A stretch of 64,000 bases of DNA from Gilliamella sp. wkB112 (lineage in GTDB: Bacteria > Pseudomonadota > Gammaproteobacteria > Enterobacterales > Orbaceae), in assembly GCF_001690685.1 (NCBI RefSeq), contig NZ_LZGL01000009.1:310001-374000 (forward strand). Direction: 5' to 3'. The notes under the pieces are model-generated. The model saw nothing but the letters and a program-made list of their open reading frames with translations, was not told the origin of the DNA and ran no database searches. Each line of letters opens with the position of its first letter. The stretch's first letter is position 1. Shown piece by piece: positions 1-11,216 of this stretch. Both the position numbers and the translations under genes were made by a program.

Positions 1-263
1 CCTTTGTATTTTTTGGTGTTGCAAATGGTTTTATTTATCCTGGTATTATTAGTTATGCATCACAACGCTGTGGATCCAATATTCAAGGACAAGTTACTGC
101 AATTTTGCAGGCGGCAATGTCATTAGGCTTTATTGCCGGACCATTGATTGGATCGGGCTTATACCCGTATTTACATAATCAACTATATCTTATGTTATCC
201 GGTATCTTAGTCATTTGTGTTTTCTATACTTTTAGTATTGATCATAAAATTAAACCACAATAA
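1..263 (+). CDS. MFS transporter, C-terminal part (truncated by window start)
   Basis: The reading frame is open from base 3 to a TAA at 261-263 and encodes about 86 residues of a hydrophobic protein with two or three membrane segments. Glycine-rich loops such as GVANGFIYPG and GFIAGPLIGSGLYP are typical of the last helices of major facilitator superfamily carriers. It ends 64 bp before a second MFS gene on the same strand, so the two may be co-transcribed. The second gene looks like a siderophore importer, so this one could be an exporter in the same locus, but the substrate cannot be read from the fragment. Confidence 0.75.
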   Translation, partial: FVFFGVANGFIYPGIISYASQRCGSNIQGQVTAILQAAMSLGFIAGPLIGSGLYPYLHNQLYLMLSGILVICVFYTFSIDHKIKPQ

Positions 264-327
264 ATCAATATATTAATAATTTAATTAGCCTAAGAATGGC
301 AAAGAGCAAACTTGGAGTTTTACTATC

Positions 328-1536
328 ATGAATGCTAACAAACAAAGTACTAAATCCACTTATTCATTATTATTTGGTCTGTATATAAGCCAATATTTGC
401 CGGTTGCCTTTTTTACCGGTGCTTTACCAGCCATTATCATGATGGAAGGCGGCAAACTGGGTGATCTTGCCTATGCTTATTTATTAGGAATCATTTGGTC
501 ATTAAAATTTTTATGGGCACCACTCATCGATCGTTATTCTCCCGGAAATAAATTAAATGGTCACTACCGCAGATGGATAATACTGTTGCAATCATCGTTA
601 GTGATCTTAATCGCTATTTGTGCTATTCCTGGCATTGAACAGCAATCTAACGTCTTATTAATCATTATGATAGCTGTTTGTTTTTTATCATCATCACAAG
701 ACATAGCTTCCGATGCTATTGCCGTTAATTTACTTAATAGCAACAACCGGGGCACTGGTAATGGCATTCAATCAGCTGGAGGACTAATTGGACAAATGAT
801 AGGCGGTGGCATTATTTTGATACTTTACCCTTACATTGGTTGGCGTTTTACTTTTGTTATTTTGGCGCTATTGGTGATGATACCACTATTTCAAATTATG
901 CGTTTTTATGAACCACAAGGATATCAAAATAATAATACCGCTCGTTTTGGTTATATGTTTAGCTCCTTAAAACAAAAGAAGATTCTTTACGTTCTGCTGA
1001 TCAATATTCTACTTAACTGCGCCATGATGGTGAGCTTTGCATTCTTAATGCCCGGATTAATGCGTAATGGTTGGGGTTTGCAAGAAATTGGTTTATCAAC
1101 CAATATTATTGGGCCAATTTTTGGTATTATTGCTGCCTTATGCTGTGGCTATATGGTGAAGAGAAAAAGCTTGTTTGCAGCCCTATTTATAGTAGTTATC
1201 TTGCAAGTAACCGCCACCTTGCTGGCATTATGGTGCTTAGGCCTTAACGATATTTGGCGATTAATTAGTTGTATAGTGCAACTTATGTCATTTGGGGCCA
1301 CCATGTGTTTTGTATTCACATTATCAATGGCCCACTGTAAACAAAATAATGGTGGTAGTACATTTTCGTTACTGGTTTGTATTGTAACGCTATTTTCATC
1401 AATTTTTGCCGCATATTCTTTAACAATAGCGGAATCCTTTGGTATTGAAAACCTTCGCTACCTAACGATTGCAGCAACGCTATTAGCTATTGTTATTGCC
1501 CATTTAGCTAAAAACGAACAAATTTTCAATGGCTAA
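328..1536 (+). CDS. MFS permease of the AmpG / RhtX-FptX type
   Basis: 402 residues with about twelve predicted membrane helices. The N-terminal stretch (LYISQYLPVAFFTGALPAIIM, then LKFLWAPLIDRY near residues 70-80) matches the PAT group of MFS carriers. That group includes AmpG (anhydromuropeptide import) and the RhtX/FptX inner-membrane importers for rhizobactin and pyochelin. Length (about 400 aa) fits RhtX/FptX better than AmpG (about 490 aa). A role in ferric-siderophore uptake is therefore the preferred reading, but it is inference: no siderophore receptor or biosynthesis gene is adjacent in the window. A hairpin 33 bp after the stop ends the transcript. Confidence 0.65.
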   Translation: MNANKQSTKSTYSLLFGLYISQYLPVAFFTGALPAIIMMEGGKLGDLAYAYLLGIIWSLKFLWAPLIDRYSPGNKLNGHYRRWIILLQSSLVILIAICAIPGIEQQSNVLLIIMIAVCFLSSSQDIASDAIAVNLLNSNNRGTGNGIQSAGGLIGQMIGGGIILILYPYIGWRFTFVILALLVMIPLFQIMRFYEPQGYQNNNTARFGYMFSSLKQKKILYVLLINILLNCAMMVSFAFLMPGLMRNGWGLQEIGLSTNIIGPIFGIIAALCCGYMVKRKSLFAALFIVVILQVTATLLALWCLGLNDIWRLISCIVQLMSFGATMCFVFTLSMAHCKQNNGGSTFSLLVCIVTLFSSIFAAYSLTIAESFGIENLRYLTIAATLLAIVIAHLAKNEQIFNG

Positions 1537-1568
1537 TAGCGCCACCTAATTAAATCAGAATAAAAACC

Positions 1569-1589
1569 AGGGCTTTAAATAAAAGCCCT
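1569..1589 (+). terminator. Hairpin downstream of the MFS gene
   Basis: AGGGCTTT at 1569-1576 pairs perfectly with AAAGCCCT at 1582-1589 around a 5-nt loop. The following U-tract is poor (TAGCTTATTG), so termination may be weak. Confidence 0.5.
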
Positions 1590-1606
1590 AGCTTATTGAC
1601 CTCGTT

Positions 1607-1754
1607 TTTCTAAACTGCCTATGCGGCATTGAAGTGCGTGATGCAATGATGTTGGCCCTAGTAACTTTTCTAAACTGCCTATGCGGCATTGAACAAATCG
1701 CACGAACTAGAAACAAAATTACAATATTTCTAAACTGCTTATAGTATTGAGTCA
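1607..1754 (-). CRISPR. Orphan type I-F CRISPR mini-array: 3 repeats, 2 spacers
   Basis: Three repeat units begin at 1607, 1667 and 1727, exactly 60 bp apart: 28-nt repeats with 32-nt spacers at 1635-1666 and 1695-1726. Copies 1 and 2 are identical over 27 nt. Read on the minus strand they start TTCAATGCCGCATAGGCAG and end TTTAGAAA, the type I-F pattern (canonical GTTCACTGCCGTATAGGCAG...TTAGAAA). The third copy (1727-1754) keeps only the GCAGTTTAGAAA half and is degenerate. No cas gene is in the window. The Cas6f stem is reduced to TGCC/GGCA because the canonical closing C-G pair is A.G here. Probably a relic or a very small array served by cas genes elsewhere. Confidence 0.85.
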
Positions 1755-1910
1755 TTTTGGTAAACTTAGGTATTTATAAACTGTTCAAGCAACACTTAAT
1801 CTATTGTATAAATCAAAAAATATATAGATATCATGTTGTTGTTTTGTGTTTTTTTGATGATAAATGAGGAGTGCGAAGCCTGCGAAGAACACAGCAGCGC
1901 TTCTGCTTTC
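1755..1910. other. Intergenic, no gene seen; second copy of a 13-bp tnaB-end sequence
   Basis: TAAACTTAGGTAT occurs at 1761-1773 and again at 1916-1928, where it encodes the last residues of the tryptophan permease. The AT-rich sequence between them has no convincing open frame. A GC-richer stretch near 1870-1905 has only weak hairpin potential. It may be a gene-end remnant. Confidence 0.4.
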
Positions 1911-3155
1911 TTATTTAAACTTAGGTATGAATTCGAATGTATTTCCAAACCAACAAAAAATAACTACAAGAGCAAATATAAAAACTAAAATAGGAAGAAC
2001 TTTTCCACCCCATACCGTAAATTGTTGATTTTTGAATTTAGCTCTAGATTTAATCACAATAACTGATGGTGTAATTAATGTCCATATTGTTGCACATAAT
2101 CCGGCGGCTCCGATTCCATAAATAAAACCATTTGGGAAAAAAAGATACAGTAATAATGGTGGTAAAAATGTTAAAGAGACTGTTTTAAGCCTACCAATAC
2201 TAGAATTGTCAAACTTAAACATATCAGCTAAGAAGTCAAATAAACCAAGTGAAACACCAAAAAAAGAACTTGCAACAGCTAAATTAGAAAATAAAAGTAA
2301 CAAAAACTCAATAATTCTGCTTGAGTTACCACTAATAAATGCATTAACTAAAGAATCAACATTCCCACCTGACTCAATAATGGCTTTAAAATCATCACGA
2401 GGAATATTACCCATGGTGCAATATAGCCAAAATAAATATACGCCTAAAGCAAATAATGCACCTAAGACTATACTTATAATTAAAGTTCTTTTCTTTTTAC
2501 CATAAAATATTATCAGGCTTGCTATGTTTCCATGAAACCCAAATGAAGCTAAACATACAGGTATTGCCATAAATAAATATATAAAATGAGAATTATCATT
2601 TTCTGATACATTATTAATATCAGCTAATATGGAATATTCTACTTGGAAAAATAAAGAACCAAAGACAATAACAAAAGCTATTATTTTTACAGATAGGAAT
2701 AAAGAGGTAATTCTATTGGCTAACTTTGAACTAAACCATAAAATGCCAGCGACAAAAATTGTAATTAATATACCACGAATTCTATGATCAATTAAAATAT
2801 CTCCTTTTTTTGATAGCGTTTCTCCGAATATAGCTGAGTTAGCAGAGATATAAGCGTATATTAAAATATATAAAACAAAAGCAACTGCAAAACTATTAAT
2901 AAAATTCCATTTCTTACCAAGTAAATCTTTAGTAATGGTATTAAAATTTGAACCTACGGGATAATTTAAATTAGCCTCCAATAAAAATAAACCAGAATGA
3001 ATCATAAAAAAACATGTTATTATCAGTATAAATGCTCCCCAAAAAAACCAGGTTCCAGATAATTCAACAGGAAGAGCAAACATTCCACCACCAATAACCG
3101 TTCCAGCAATAACCATAATACCCCAAAAAACGGAGGGATTTAATTCCTTTTTCAT
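1911..3155 (-). CDS. tnaB: Tryptophan/tyrosine permease (HAAAP family), tnaB-like
   Basis: About 414 residues with eleven predicted membrane helices. The N-terminus GIMVIAGTVIGGGMFALPVELSG is the signature of the hydroxy/aromatic amino acid permeases (TnaB, Mtr, TyrP). The ATG at 3155 is preferred over a GTG one codon upstream at 3158; an AGGT ribosome site lies just 5'. It follows tnaA on the same strand 81 bp downstream, the order of the E. coli tna operon, so it should import tryptophan for the tryptophanase. A terminator-like hairpin lies between the two genes, so expression is probably lower than tnaA. Exact substrate (Trp versus Tyr) is inferred from context. Confidence 0.88.
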   Translation of the reverse strand: MKKELNPSVFWGIMVIAGTVIGGGMFALPVELSGTWFFWGAFILIITCFFMIHSGLFLLEANLNYPVGSNFNTITKDLLGKKWNFINSFAVAFVLYILIYAYISANSAIFGETLSKKGDILIDHRIRGILITIFVAGILWFSSKLANRITSLFLSVKIIAFVIVFGSLFFQVEYSILADINNVSENDNSHFIYLFMAIPVCLASFGFHGNIASLIIFYGKKKRTLIISIVLGALFALGVYLFWLYCTMGNIPRDDFKAIIESGGNVDSLVNAFISGNSSRIIEFLLLLFSNLAVASSFFGVSLGLFDFLADMFKFDNSSIGRLKTVSLTFLPPLLLYLFFPNGFIYGIGAAGLCATIWTLITPSVIVIKSRAKFKNQQFTVWGGKVLPILVFIFALVVIFCWFGNTFEFIPKFK

Positions 3156-3190
3156 CACGTTACCTACTAAGAATAGTTAATATTTATAAT

Positions 3191-3228
3191 AAAAAATAAG
3201 GACAGTCATCATTGATAACTATCCTTAT
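3191..3228 (-). terminator. Intrinsic terminator between tnaA and tnaB
   Basis: On the minus strand ATAAGGATAGT pairs with ACTGTCCTTAT (10 of 11 bp) at 3196-3228, followed by six U residues (3191-3196). It sits 9 bp after the tnaA stop, so it should end or thin out transcription before tnaB. Confidence 0.7.
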
Positions 3229-3236
3229 CAAATTAA

Positions 3237-4652
3237 TTAAACTTCTTTCAATTTTGCTGTAAAGTGACGTAATACAGCAGGTTCATAAGTAAACGTTAAT
3301 CCTCTGATTTTACTCGCATTCTTTTTAACTTCTTCAAATGCTTCTATGATGAAATCCATATGAGTTTGAGTATATGTTGCTCTAGATATAGTTAATCTTA
3401 GCAGTTCAGCTGGAGATTTTAGTTGTTTACCTGTTTTAGGATCTCTTCCTAATAGGAAAGATCCAATTTCAACAGCACGAATACCACCAACTTTATATAA
3501 TTCACAAGCTAATGCCTGAGCTGGAAATTGTTCAGCAGGAATATGAGGTAATAATTTTCCTGCATCAACAAAAGCAGCATGACCACCAGCTTGCTGACAT
3601 ACAACACCTACAGATTCAAGTCCACTAACTAGATACTCAATTTGAGTAATACGATAGCTAAGCCAATCTTGATTCATTCCATCATAAAGACCTACGGCAA
3701 GTCTTTCCATTGCACCACCCTCAAGTCCCCCATAAGTTGGAAAACCTTCTTGTAATACGCAAAGAGTTCGACAGTCAGTATAGACATCAAAATAATCATC
3801 ATTTTTAAAACATAAAAGACCACCCATTGGTACCATGGCATCTTTTTTAGCTGACATCGCTAGTATGTCTGCATATTTATACGATTCAAAAGTAATTTGT
3901 TCTATTGTCCAATCTTTATATTCTTTCTCCCTTTGTTGTATAAAATATGCATTTTCAGCAAATCTTGCTGAATCCATAACAACCGGTATATCGTATTTTT
4001 GTGCAATTTTATAAACTTCTTTTAAATTATTTAAAGATACTGGTTGACCACCTGCAGAGTTACAGGTAATCGTTGATACAATATAAGGTACATTTTCAGG
4101 TCCAACATCTTTTATACCTTGTTCAAGTTTTTCGATATCAAAGTTACCTTTAAAATCACTATTAATACCTGTATCAAAAGCTTCTTTAGTATACACATTA
4201 TTAACAGTACACCCATTAACTTGACTATGTCCTTGTGTTGTATCAAAAAAGTAATTGGAAAAAACAACCATTTTATCTTTTTTAAGTCCTTTATCTTTTT
4301 CTCTTTTCCTTATTAAAACTGGAATATATATCTGTTCAGCACCTCGTCCTTGGTGAGTGGGAATAGTATATTGATATCCAAAAATATTTTTTACAGCATC
4401 CGCCAATTTATAATAACTTCGACTACCACTGTAAGCTTCATCGCCTCTGAACATTGCAGCTTGCATATTTTGTGTAATAGCACCAGTTCCACTGTCAGTC
4501 AAAAGATCAATAAACACATCTTCACTATCGAGAAGAAAAGGATTCATCCCTGCGTTAAGAATAGCCGTTTCACGGTGTTCCCTTGTCGTTCTTTTGACCG
4601 GTTCAATAACACGAATACGAAAAGGTTCAGGTAAATGTTTAAATTTATGCAT
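3237..4652 (-). CDS. tnaA: Tryptophanase (L-tryptophan indole-lyase)
   Basis: PLP enzyme that splits tryptophan into indole, pyruvate and ammonia. From the chosen ATG at 4652 the protein is 471 residues, the length of E. coli TnaA, and it aligns almost without gaps from [17 protein letters not shown] to [11 protein letters not shown]. The PLP-lysine motif [12 protein letters not shown] is present. Tyrosine phenol-lyase is excluded by the tryptophanase-type [19 protein letters not shown] region (here [15 protein letters not shown]) and N-terminus. The open frame extends 22 codons further upstream, but those residues have no family match and an AGAGGTG ribosome site lies 8 nt before 4652. The tnaC leader lies 105 nt upstream and tnaB follows, so the whole catabolic operon is present and indole production is expected. 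Confidence 0.97.
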   Translation of the reverse strand: MHKFKHLPEPFRIRVIEPVKRTTREHRETAILNAGMNPFLLDSEDVFIDLLTDSGTGAITQNMQAAMFRGDEAYSGSRSYYKLADAVKNIFGYQYTIPTHQGRGAEQIYIPVLIRKREKDKGLKKDKMVVFSNYFFDTTQGHSQVNGCTVNNVYTKEAFDTGINSDFKGNFDIEKLEQGIKDVGPENVPYIVSTITCNSAGGQPVSLNNLKEVYKIAQKYDIPVVMDSARFAENAYFIQQREKEYKDWTIEQITFESYKYADILAMSAKKDAMVPMGGLLCFKNDDYFDVYTDCRTLCVLQEGFPTYGGLEGGAMERLAVGLYDGMNQDWLSYRITQIEYLVSGLESVGVVCQQAGGHAAFVDAGKLLPHIPAEQFPAQALACELYKVGGIRAVEIGSFLLGRDPKTGKQLKSPAELLRLTISRATYTQTHMDFIIEAFEEVKKNASKIRGLTFTYEPAVLRHFTAKLKEV

Positions 4653-4757
4653 AATAAGGCACCTCTTAAAAAAATTAAGTATAAAAAATTGATTTTTAAA
4701 TAAAATAGTAATTCTCAAGTAGAGAATTAAAATAATGAATAGAAAAAGAAAATCTAA

Positions 4758-4838
4758 TTAGTGAGGACGATGATTAACAAGAATGGTGTCGAGATTAAAC
4801 CACTTATAATGAATATTTAAATTAACTACTATTGTCAT
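4758..4838 (-). CDS. tnaC: TnaC leader peptide of the tryptophanase operon
   Basis: A 26-codon frame (ATG at 4838, TAA at 4758-4760) with an AGGAAT ribosome site upstream. It contains KWFNLD at residues 12-17 and ends VNHRPH. E. coli TnaC carries KWFNID and ends VDHRP, including the Trp and Pro that are essential for tryptophan-induced ribosome stalling. Spacing from Trp to Pro is twelve residues in both. Here the proline is followed by a histidine before the stop, whereas the E. coli proline is the last codon. The 105-nt spacer to tnaA holds a perfect hairpin AATTCTC/GAGAATT (4710-4728) and is otherwise pyrimidine-rich on the transcript. The role, sensing free tryptophan to prevent early termination before tnaA, follows from the family. 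Confidence 0.92.
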   Translation of the reverse strand: MTIVVNLNIHYKWFNLDTILVNHRPH

Positions 4839-4880
4839 AAATGTATTCCTAGTAAAAAGAATAAATTTCTTACTAAGCTT

Positions 4881-4941
4881 AGTATATAGATAATAGATAT
4901 TACCAAAAGGATTAATAGTTAATTATGTGATCTGTATCGTA
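4881..4941 (-). promoter_or_regulatory. Putative tna promoter with CRP site
   Basis: TATACT (4881-4886, minus strand) is a good -10 with no convincing -35. TACGA-N6-TCACA (read on the minus strand) at 4926-4941 matches 8 of 10 core CRP positions. The site is centred about 60 bp upstream of the expected start, matching the catabolite-controlled class I layout known for E. coli tna. Confidence 0.5.
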
Positions 4942-5115
4942 AATATTTTTTATTTATTTTGCAACCGATTGATTTATATTGTTTTATAAAATTGCATTAC
5001 TTTAATTTTTTAGAGGTTATCAAAAAACATAACATTATTATTGCTTATTAGTATTATTAGATGCAATTTCTAATTAATTAAAATAGTAAACTTACTTTTT
5101 TAATCTTTATAAAAT

Positions 5116-6024
5116 TTATTGCATTCCATAATTAAACAAAGTCATGACGATTGGCATTAATATTGTTAGTAAAAAGCCTTGGACAATTGCTGATGGCACG
5201 ATAGTTATACCAGCACCTTTTTGTAACATTGGCAAGGTAAAATCCATCGAAGTGGCACCACATAAGCCTAGTGCCGTAAGCTTATAACGTTTGATTAAGC
5301 TAGGTATTAAGATTATGGCTAATAATTCGCGTAAAATATCATTTAGAAATGTGGCGCTACCAATAATAGGGCCATGTGCTTCAGTCATTAAGATTCCCGA
5401 TAACGAATACCACCCAAATCCTGATGACATTCCCAACCCTACCCGTATAGGTTGCTCTAATATTAAAGCGGCAATAATGCCCCCCAGAAAAGTACTAAAA
5501 GTAACAATGATGGTGGTAGCTATACCAACTTTGTTGAGTAGAATTTGTTTAAGTGAAATGTTATTACCACGCAGTTGTATTCCAATCAATAATAATAAAA
5601 AAACTAAGACAACTTGGATAATATTTTCAGTATATTGCCATATAAATAGAGGTATAAGCCCCACAATAAATCCTATAATTAAGGCAATACAGACTCGCAA
5701 TGATTCTAAGATCATTTTAAAGCGTGACTCGAAGGTTTGATTGTTATGAGTGGTTTTCCAAGGTAAAAACAGATCAAACAGTATTAAGAATATAAAATTA
5801 CCGCCGAAAGTGCATATAAACACGATCATTGTATAAAATAATATAGTTTGCAAGTTGGTGCTAAGATTATCTAGATGAGCCAGCTCCGTCCCCATGATAA
5901 AGAGAATAAAATAGACCATCCAACTAAGGATTTGGTTAATTCTTGCTATCTTTTTTTTATCTTTGAGTTTAATTAAGTAACCTAAAGATAATGGAACAAG
6001 TGCAATTAGAATACCAAAATACAT
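5116..6024 (-). CDS. lysO: Lysine exporter LysO (YbjE, DUF340 family)
   Basis: 302 residues, mostly membrane helices. N-terminal LIALVPLSLGYLIKL, the central ILSWMVYFILFIMG, and the C-terminal SGFGWYSLSGILMTEAHGPIIGSATFLND and LGLCGATSMDFTLPMLQ all match E. coli LysO, an inner-membrane exporter of lysine and thialysine. Length agrees with the family (about 299 aa). It is transcribed alone, with 91 bp of its own 3' flank before the tna promoter region. No clear lysine riboswitch or ArgR site was recognised in the 157-bp upstream gap. Confidence 0.9.
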   Translation of the reverse strand: MYFGILIALVPLSLGYLIKLKDKKKIARINQILSWMVYFILFIMGTELAHLDNLSTNLQTILFYTMIVFICTFGGNFIFLILFDLFLPWKTTHNNQTFESRFKMILESLRVCIALIIGFIVGLIPLFIWQYTENIIQVVLVFLLLLIGIQLRGNNISLKQILLNKVGIATTIIVTFSTFLGGIIAALILEQPIRVGLGMSSGFGWYSLSGILMTEAHGPIIGSATFLNDILRELLAIILIPSLIKRYKLTALGLCGATSMDFTLPMLQKGAGITIVPSAIVQGFLLTILMPIVMTLFNYGMQ

Positions 6025-6181
6025 ATTTTATTCCCTTTATAATTTTTTATATCATACTTATTTTTAGGATAAATTTCAGACAAAATCTATTTATTCAACT
6101 TTGAGTGTTATTTACAGTATTTTAAAAAGTGCATGAATAAACGAATAATAGCTAAATACTAAAATATAACGTTCTTTAATA

Positions 6182-7129
6182 TTAATTTTTTAATAATGCT
6201 AATTGTTTTTCAATGTTGCTTGCTAATTGATCTAGTAAAGCATAGCGATTACGATATTCTGAACGTTTTTTACTGGCAATTTCTTCTATTGATTTACGAT
6301 GTATGGCATTAGGTAATATAAATAAGCCTTCAGCATCTTGTTTACCATCAATCGTTAACCAAAAATCATCATAATCAGACAGGATTCTTTCTTGGCGGCT
6401 ATTATAACGCCAGTTGTTATAAACATGAGTTTTGTTACCTACAGCTGCAATTTGCGATAATTTAAAATACTGTGCAATAGTTAATGCAGCTTCTAATGCT
6501 ACCCGTTTAGGGAAAAGTCCATAGCAATCTTTAGTTGCTTTTTGTACTCGAGTTCGAGCATCTTGATGCCCCGTGCCTTGTAACCCACCAATAAATAAAG
6601 TCGGTTGTTGTTGATAATATGTGATAGTAAAAGTTAATGTGGCTAAATCAATGCCGTCGTTATCATAAAAATAGAGACTGATTTCACCTTCTCTGGCAAA
6701 TTTATTGCGTGCTTGCACTGCAATTTGAATGTTAGCATCATTTTTAACAGCTACATTAGCCAAAACAAAAGGAACATCTTGATTATAAAATGCTTGGGAC
6801 ATACTGTCTGGATGCTGAGATAAAAAATCATAATGGTAAGCTAGAGCTTGCAAACGTTCTTGTTGGTTTAGACAAGATGATAAATAAGGCCTTTGCAATT
6901 TACACGGCAAATTAGTTTGACACGAAAGATAGTAGCCAAGCAAAGGATATTGTCTTAATTTATCAAGCAATTTAAGAGTAATTGGACTCAAAAATAGAGT
7001 TCTAAAAAAAAATTTATACCGATAACTAGGTTTGATCCATAGTTCGTTTAACGGTAGTTTACCTGTACAAAGCCAGTTAAATAATTGCCATTTACTTTTT
7101 GGCTGGGACATTTTGGTAATATTATTCAT
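6182..7129 (-). CDS. VirK/YbjX family protein (DUF535)
   Basis: 315 residues, soluble, no signal peptide. The segment with RQYPLLGYYLSCQTNLPCKLQRPYLS and the following ERLQALAYHYDFL, plus the C-terminal FPKRVALEAALTIAQ...HVYNNWRYNSRQERILSDYDDFW, is characteristic of the VirK/YbjX family (DUF535). Members affect outer-membrane integrity and resistance to antimicrobial peptides in Salmonella and surface localisation of IcsA in Shigella; the biochemical activity is unknown. The gene stands between eno and lysO on the same strand with more than 150 bp on each side, so it is probably its own unit. Confidence 0.85.
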   Translation of the reverse strand: MNNITKMSQPKSKWQLFNWLCTGKLPLNELWIKPSYRYKFFFRTLFLSPITLKLLDKLRQYPLLGYYLSCQTNLPCKLQRPYLSSCLNQQERLQALAYHYDFLSQHPDSMSQAFYNQDVPFVLANVAVKNDANIQIAVQARNKFAREGEISLYFYDNDGIDLATLTFTITYYQQQPTLFIGGLQGTGHQDARTRVQKATKDCYGLFPKRVALEAALTIAQYFKLSQIAAVGNKTHVYNNWRYNSRQERILSDYDDFWLTIDGKQDAEGLFILPNAIHRKSIEEIASKKRSEYRNRYALLDQLASNIEKQLALLKN

Positions 7130-7299
7130 AAGCAGATAAAATCAAATCGAGTTAGTTTATGTTATTTTATAGGATGACTTAATTAATAAACATTAGCTGC
7201 ATATTAAAGTTAGGTCACAAAAATTGGCATTAAGAGTACAACACAATATAAATCAGTGCAACCTTCCTGATATAAGTCTATATTGAATATAGTGAAAAT

Positions 7300-7323
7300 A
7301 AAAAACGGTGAAACTATTCACCG
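7300..7323 (-). terminator. Intrinsic terminator of pyrG-eno
   Basis: CGGTGAA (7306-7312) pairs with TTCACCG (7317-7323) around a 4-nt loop, with six U residues following on the minus strand. It lies 38 bp after the eno stop. Confidence 0.85.
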
Positions 7324-7361
7324 CTTTTTATCAATCAAATAATTATTTTATTAGTAAATAA

Positions 7362-8696
<1,335 letters not shown>

Positions 8697-8701
8697 TTAA
8701 A

Positions 8702-10387
<1,686 letters not shown>

Positions 10388-10433
10388 TTAATCATAAAAT
10401 CAACACAATATTTGAAGAATCAGACGGGACAGT

Positions 10434-10462
10434 AGTATAACAGAAACCCGCTTAGCTCTCAA
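10434..10462 (-). promoter_or_regulatory. Sigma-70 promoter for pyrG-eno
   Basis: On the minus strand TTGAGA (10457-10462), a 17-bp spacer and TATACT (10434-10439). The expected start is about 85-90 nt before the pyrG ATG. The rest of the 382-bp gap between ilvH and pyrG (10463-10669) shows no gene. Confidence 0.6.
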
Positions 10463-10669
10463 TTGAATAATTAATTTTAACCAATGTTTTAGTTGAATAG
10501 GCAAGTTGATATTAGTTTGCTTTTGACTTCAAACTAAACTGGTTTATTTAATTCATCATTTGTCAGTTAAGATAATAATATAAGATGTATATTATAGTTT
10601 TAGTTATACATGCCATACCCTGATTAAATTGTAATAAATATTTTCCTTTAATTATTACCCTGCTGCGTT

Positions 10670-10702
10670 AATTAAAAAGGCGCAACCAGCACCTTTTTAA
10701 TT
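10670..10702 (-). terminator. Intrinsic terminator of ilvIH
   Basis: AATTAAAAAGG (10670-10680) and CCTTTTTAATT (10692-10702) form a perfect 11-bp stem with an 11-nt loop, 19 bp after the ilvH stop. The U-run is part of the stem. Confidence 0.7.
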
Positions 10703-10721
10703 ATTCCATTTTTAACTACAG

Positions 10722-11216
10722 CTATTTAACTGTTTTTTCGCTACGCGATAAACCAATAATCCCTGAGCGAACAATTTCGATAATGTCACAAGTTTCACGG
10801 ATTGAGGATAAAAATGAATCGAGTTTTTCACTGGTCCCTGCTAACTGCACCATATATTGAGTAGCAGTAACATCCACAATTGATCCTCTAAAAATATCTG
10901 CACATCGTTTTACTTCATCTCGAGCATCAGAACCTTTAGCGGCCACTTTAACTAACATTATTTCACGTTCTACATGGGGACCTTCAGTCAAATCATGAAC
11001 TCGATACACATTCACTAATTTATGCAATTGTTTTTGAATTTGTTCCAGAACATGTTCATCACCTGTTGTTTGAATAGTCATGCGGTGCATGGTTGGATCT
11101 TCAGTTTGTGCAGTAGTTATCGTTTCAATATTAAAACCACGTTGTGAAAATAAGCCAATAATTCGAGATAAAGCCCCTGGTTCATTTTCAGTTAAAATTG
11201 ATAATATATATCGCAT
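10722..11216 (-). CDS. ilvH: Acetolactate synthase small (regulatory) subunit
   Basis: 164 residues (E. coli IlvH 163). The N-terminal ACT domain [33 protein letters not shown] binds valine for feedback inhibition of the large subunit; the C-terminal half carries the VEREIMLVKV region. Its ATG overlaps the ilvI stop by one base (TAATG), so it is translationally coupled and produced in step with the catalytic subunit. A terminator follows. Confidence 0.96.
   Translation of the reverse strand: MRYILSILTENEPGALSRIIGLFSQRGFNIETITTAQTEDPTMHRMTIQTTGDEHVLEQIQKQLHKLVNVYRVHDLTEGPHVEREIMLVKVAAKGSDARDEVKRCADIFRGSIVDVTATQYMVQLAGTSEKLDSFLSSIRETCDIIEIVRSGIIGLSRSEKTVK

Noticed and set aside
1607-1754. CRISPR array of a Tn7-like I-F3 transposon
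   Set aside because: No tns, tniQ or cas genes and no transposon ends were seen in the flanks.
3237-4718. tnaA starting at 4718 (493 aa)
   Set aside because: The first 22 residues have no counterpart in the family and the ribosome site points to 4652.
6025-6181. Lysine riboswitch or ArgR box upstream of lysO
   Set aside because: Gap is short and lacks the structured lysine aptamer; only a single ArgR-like half (TGAATAAATA) is visible.
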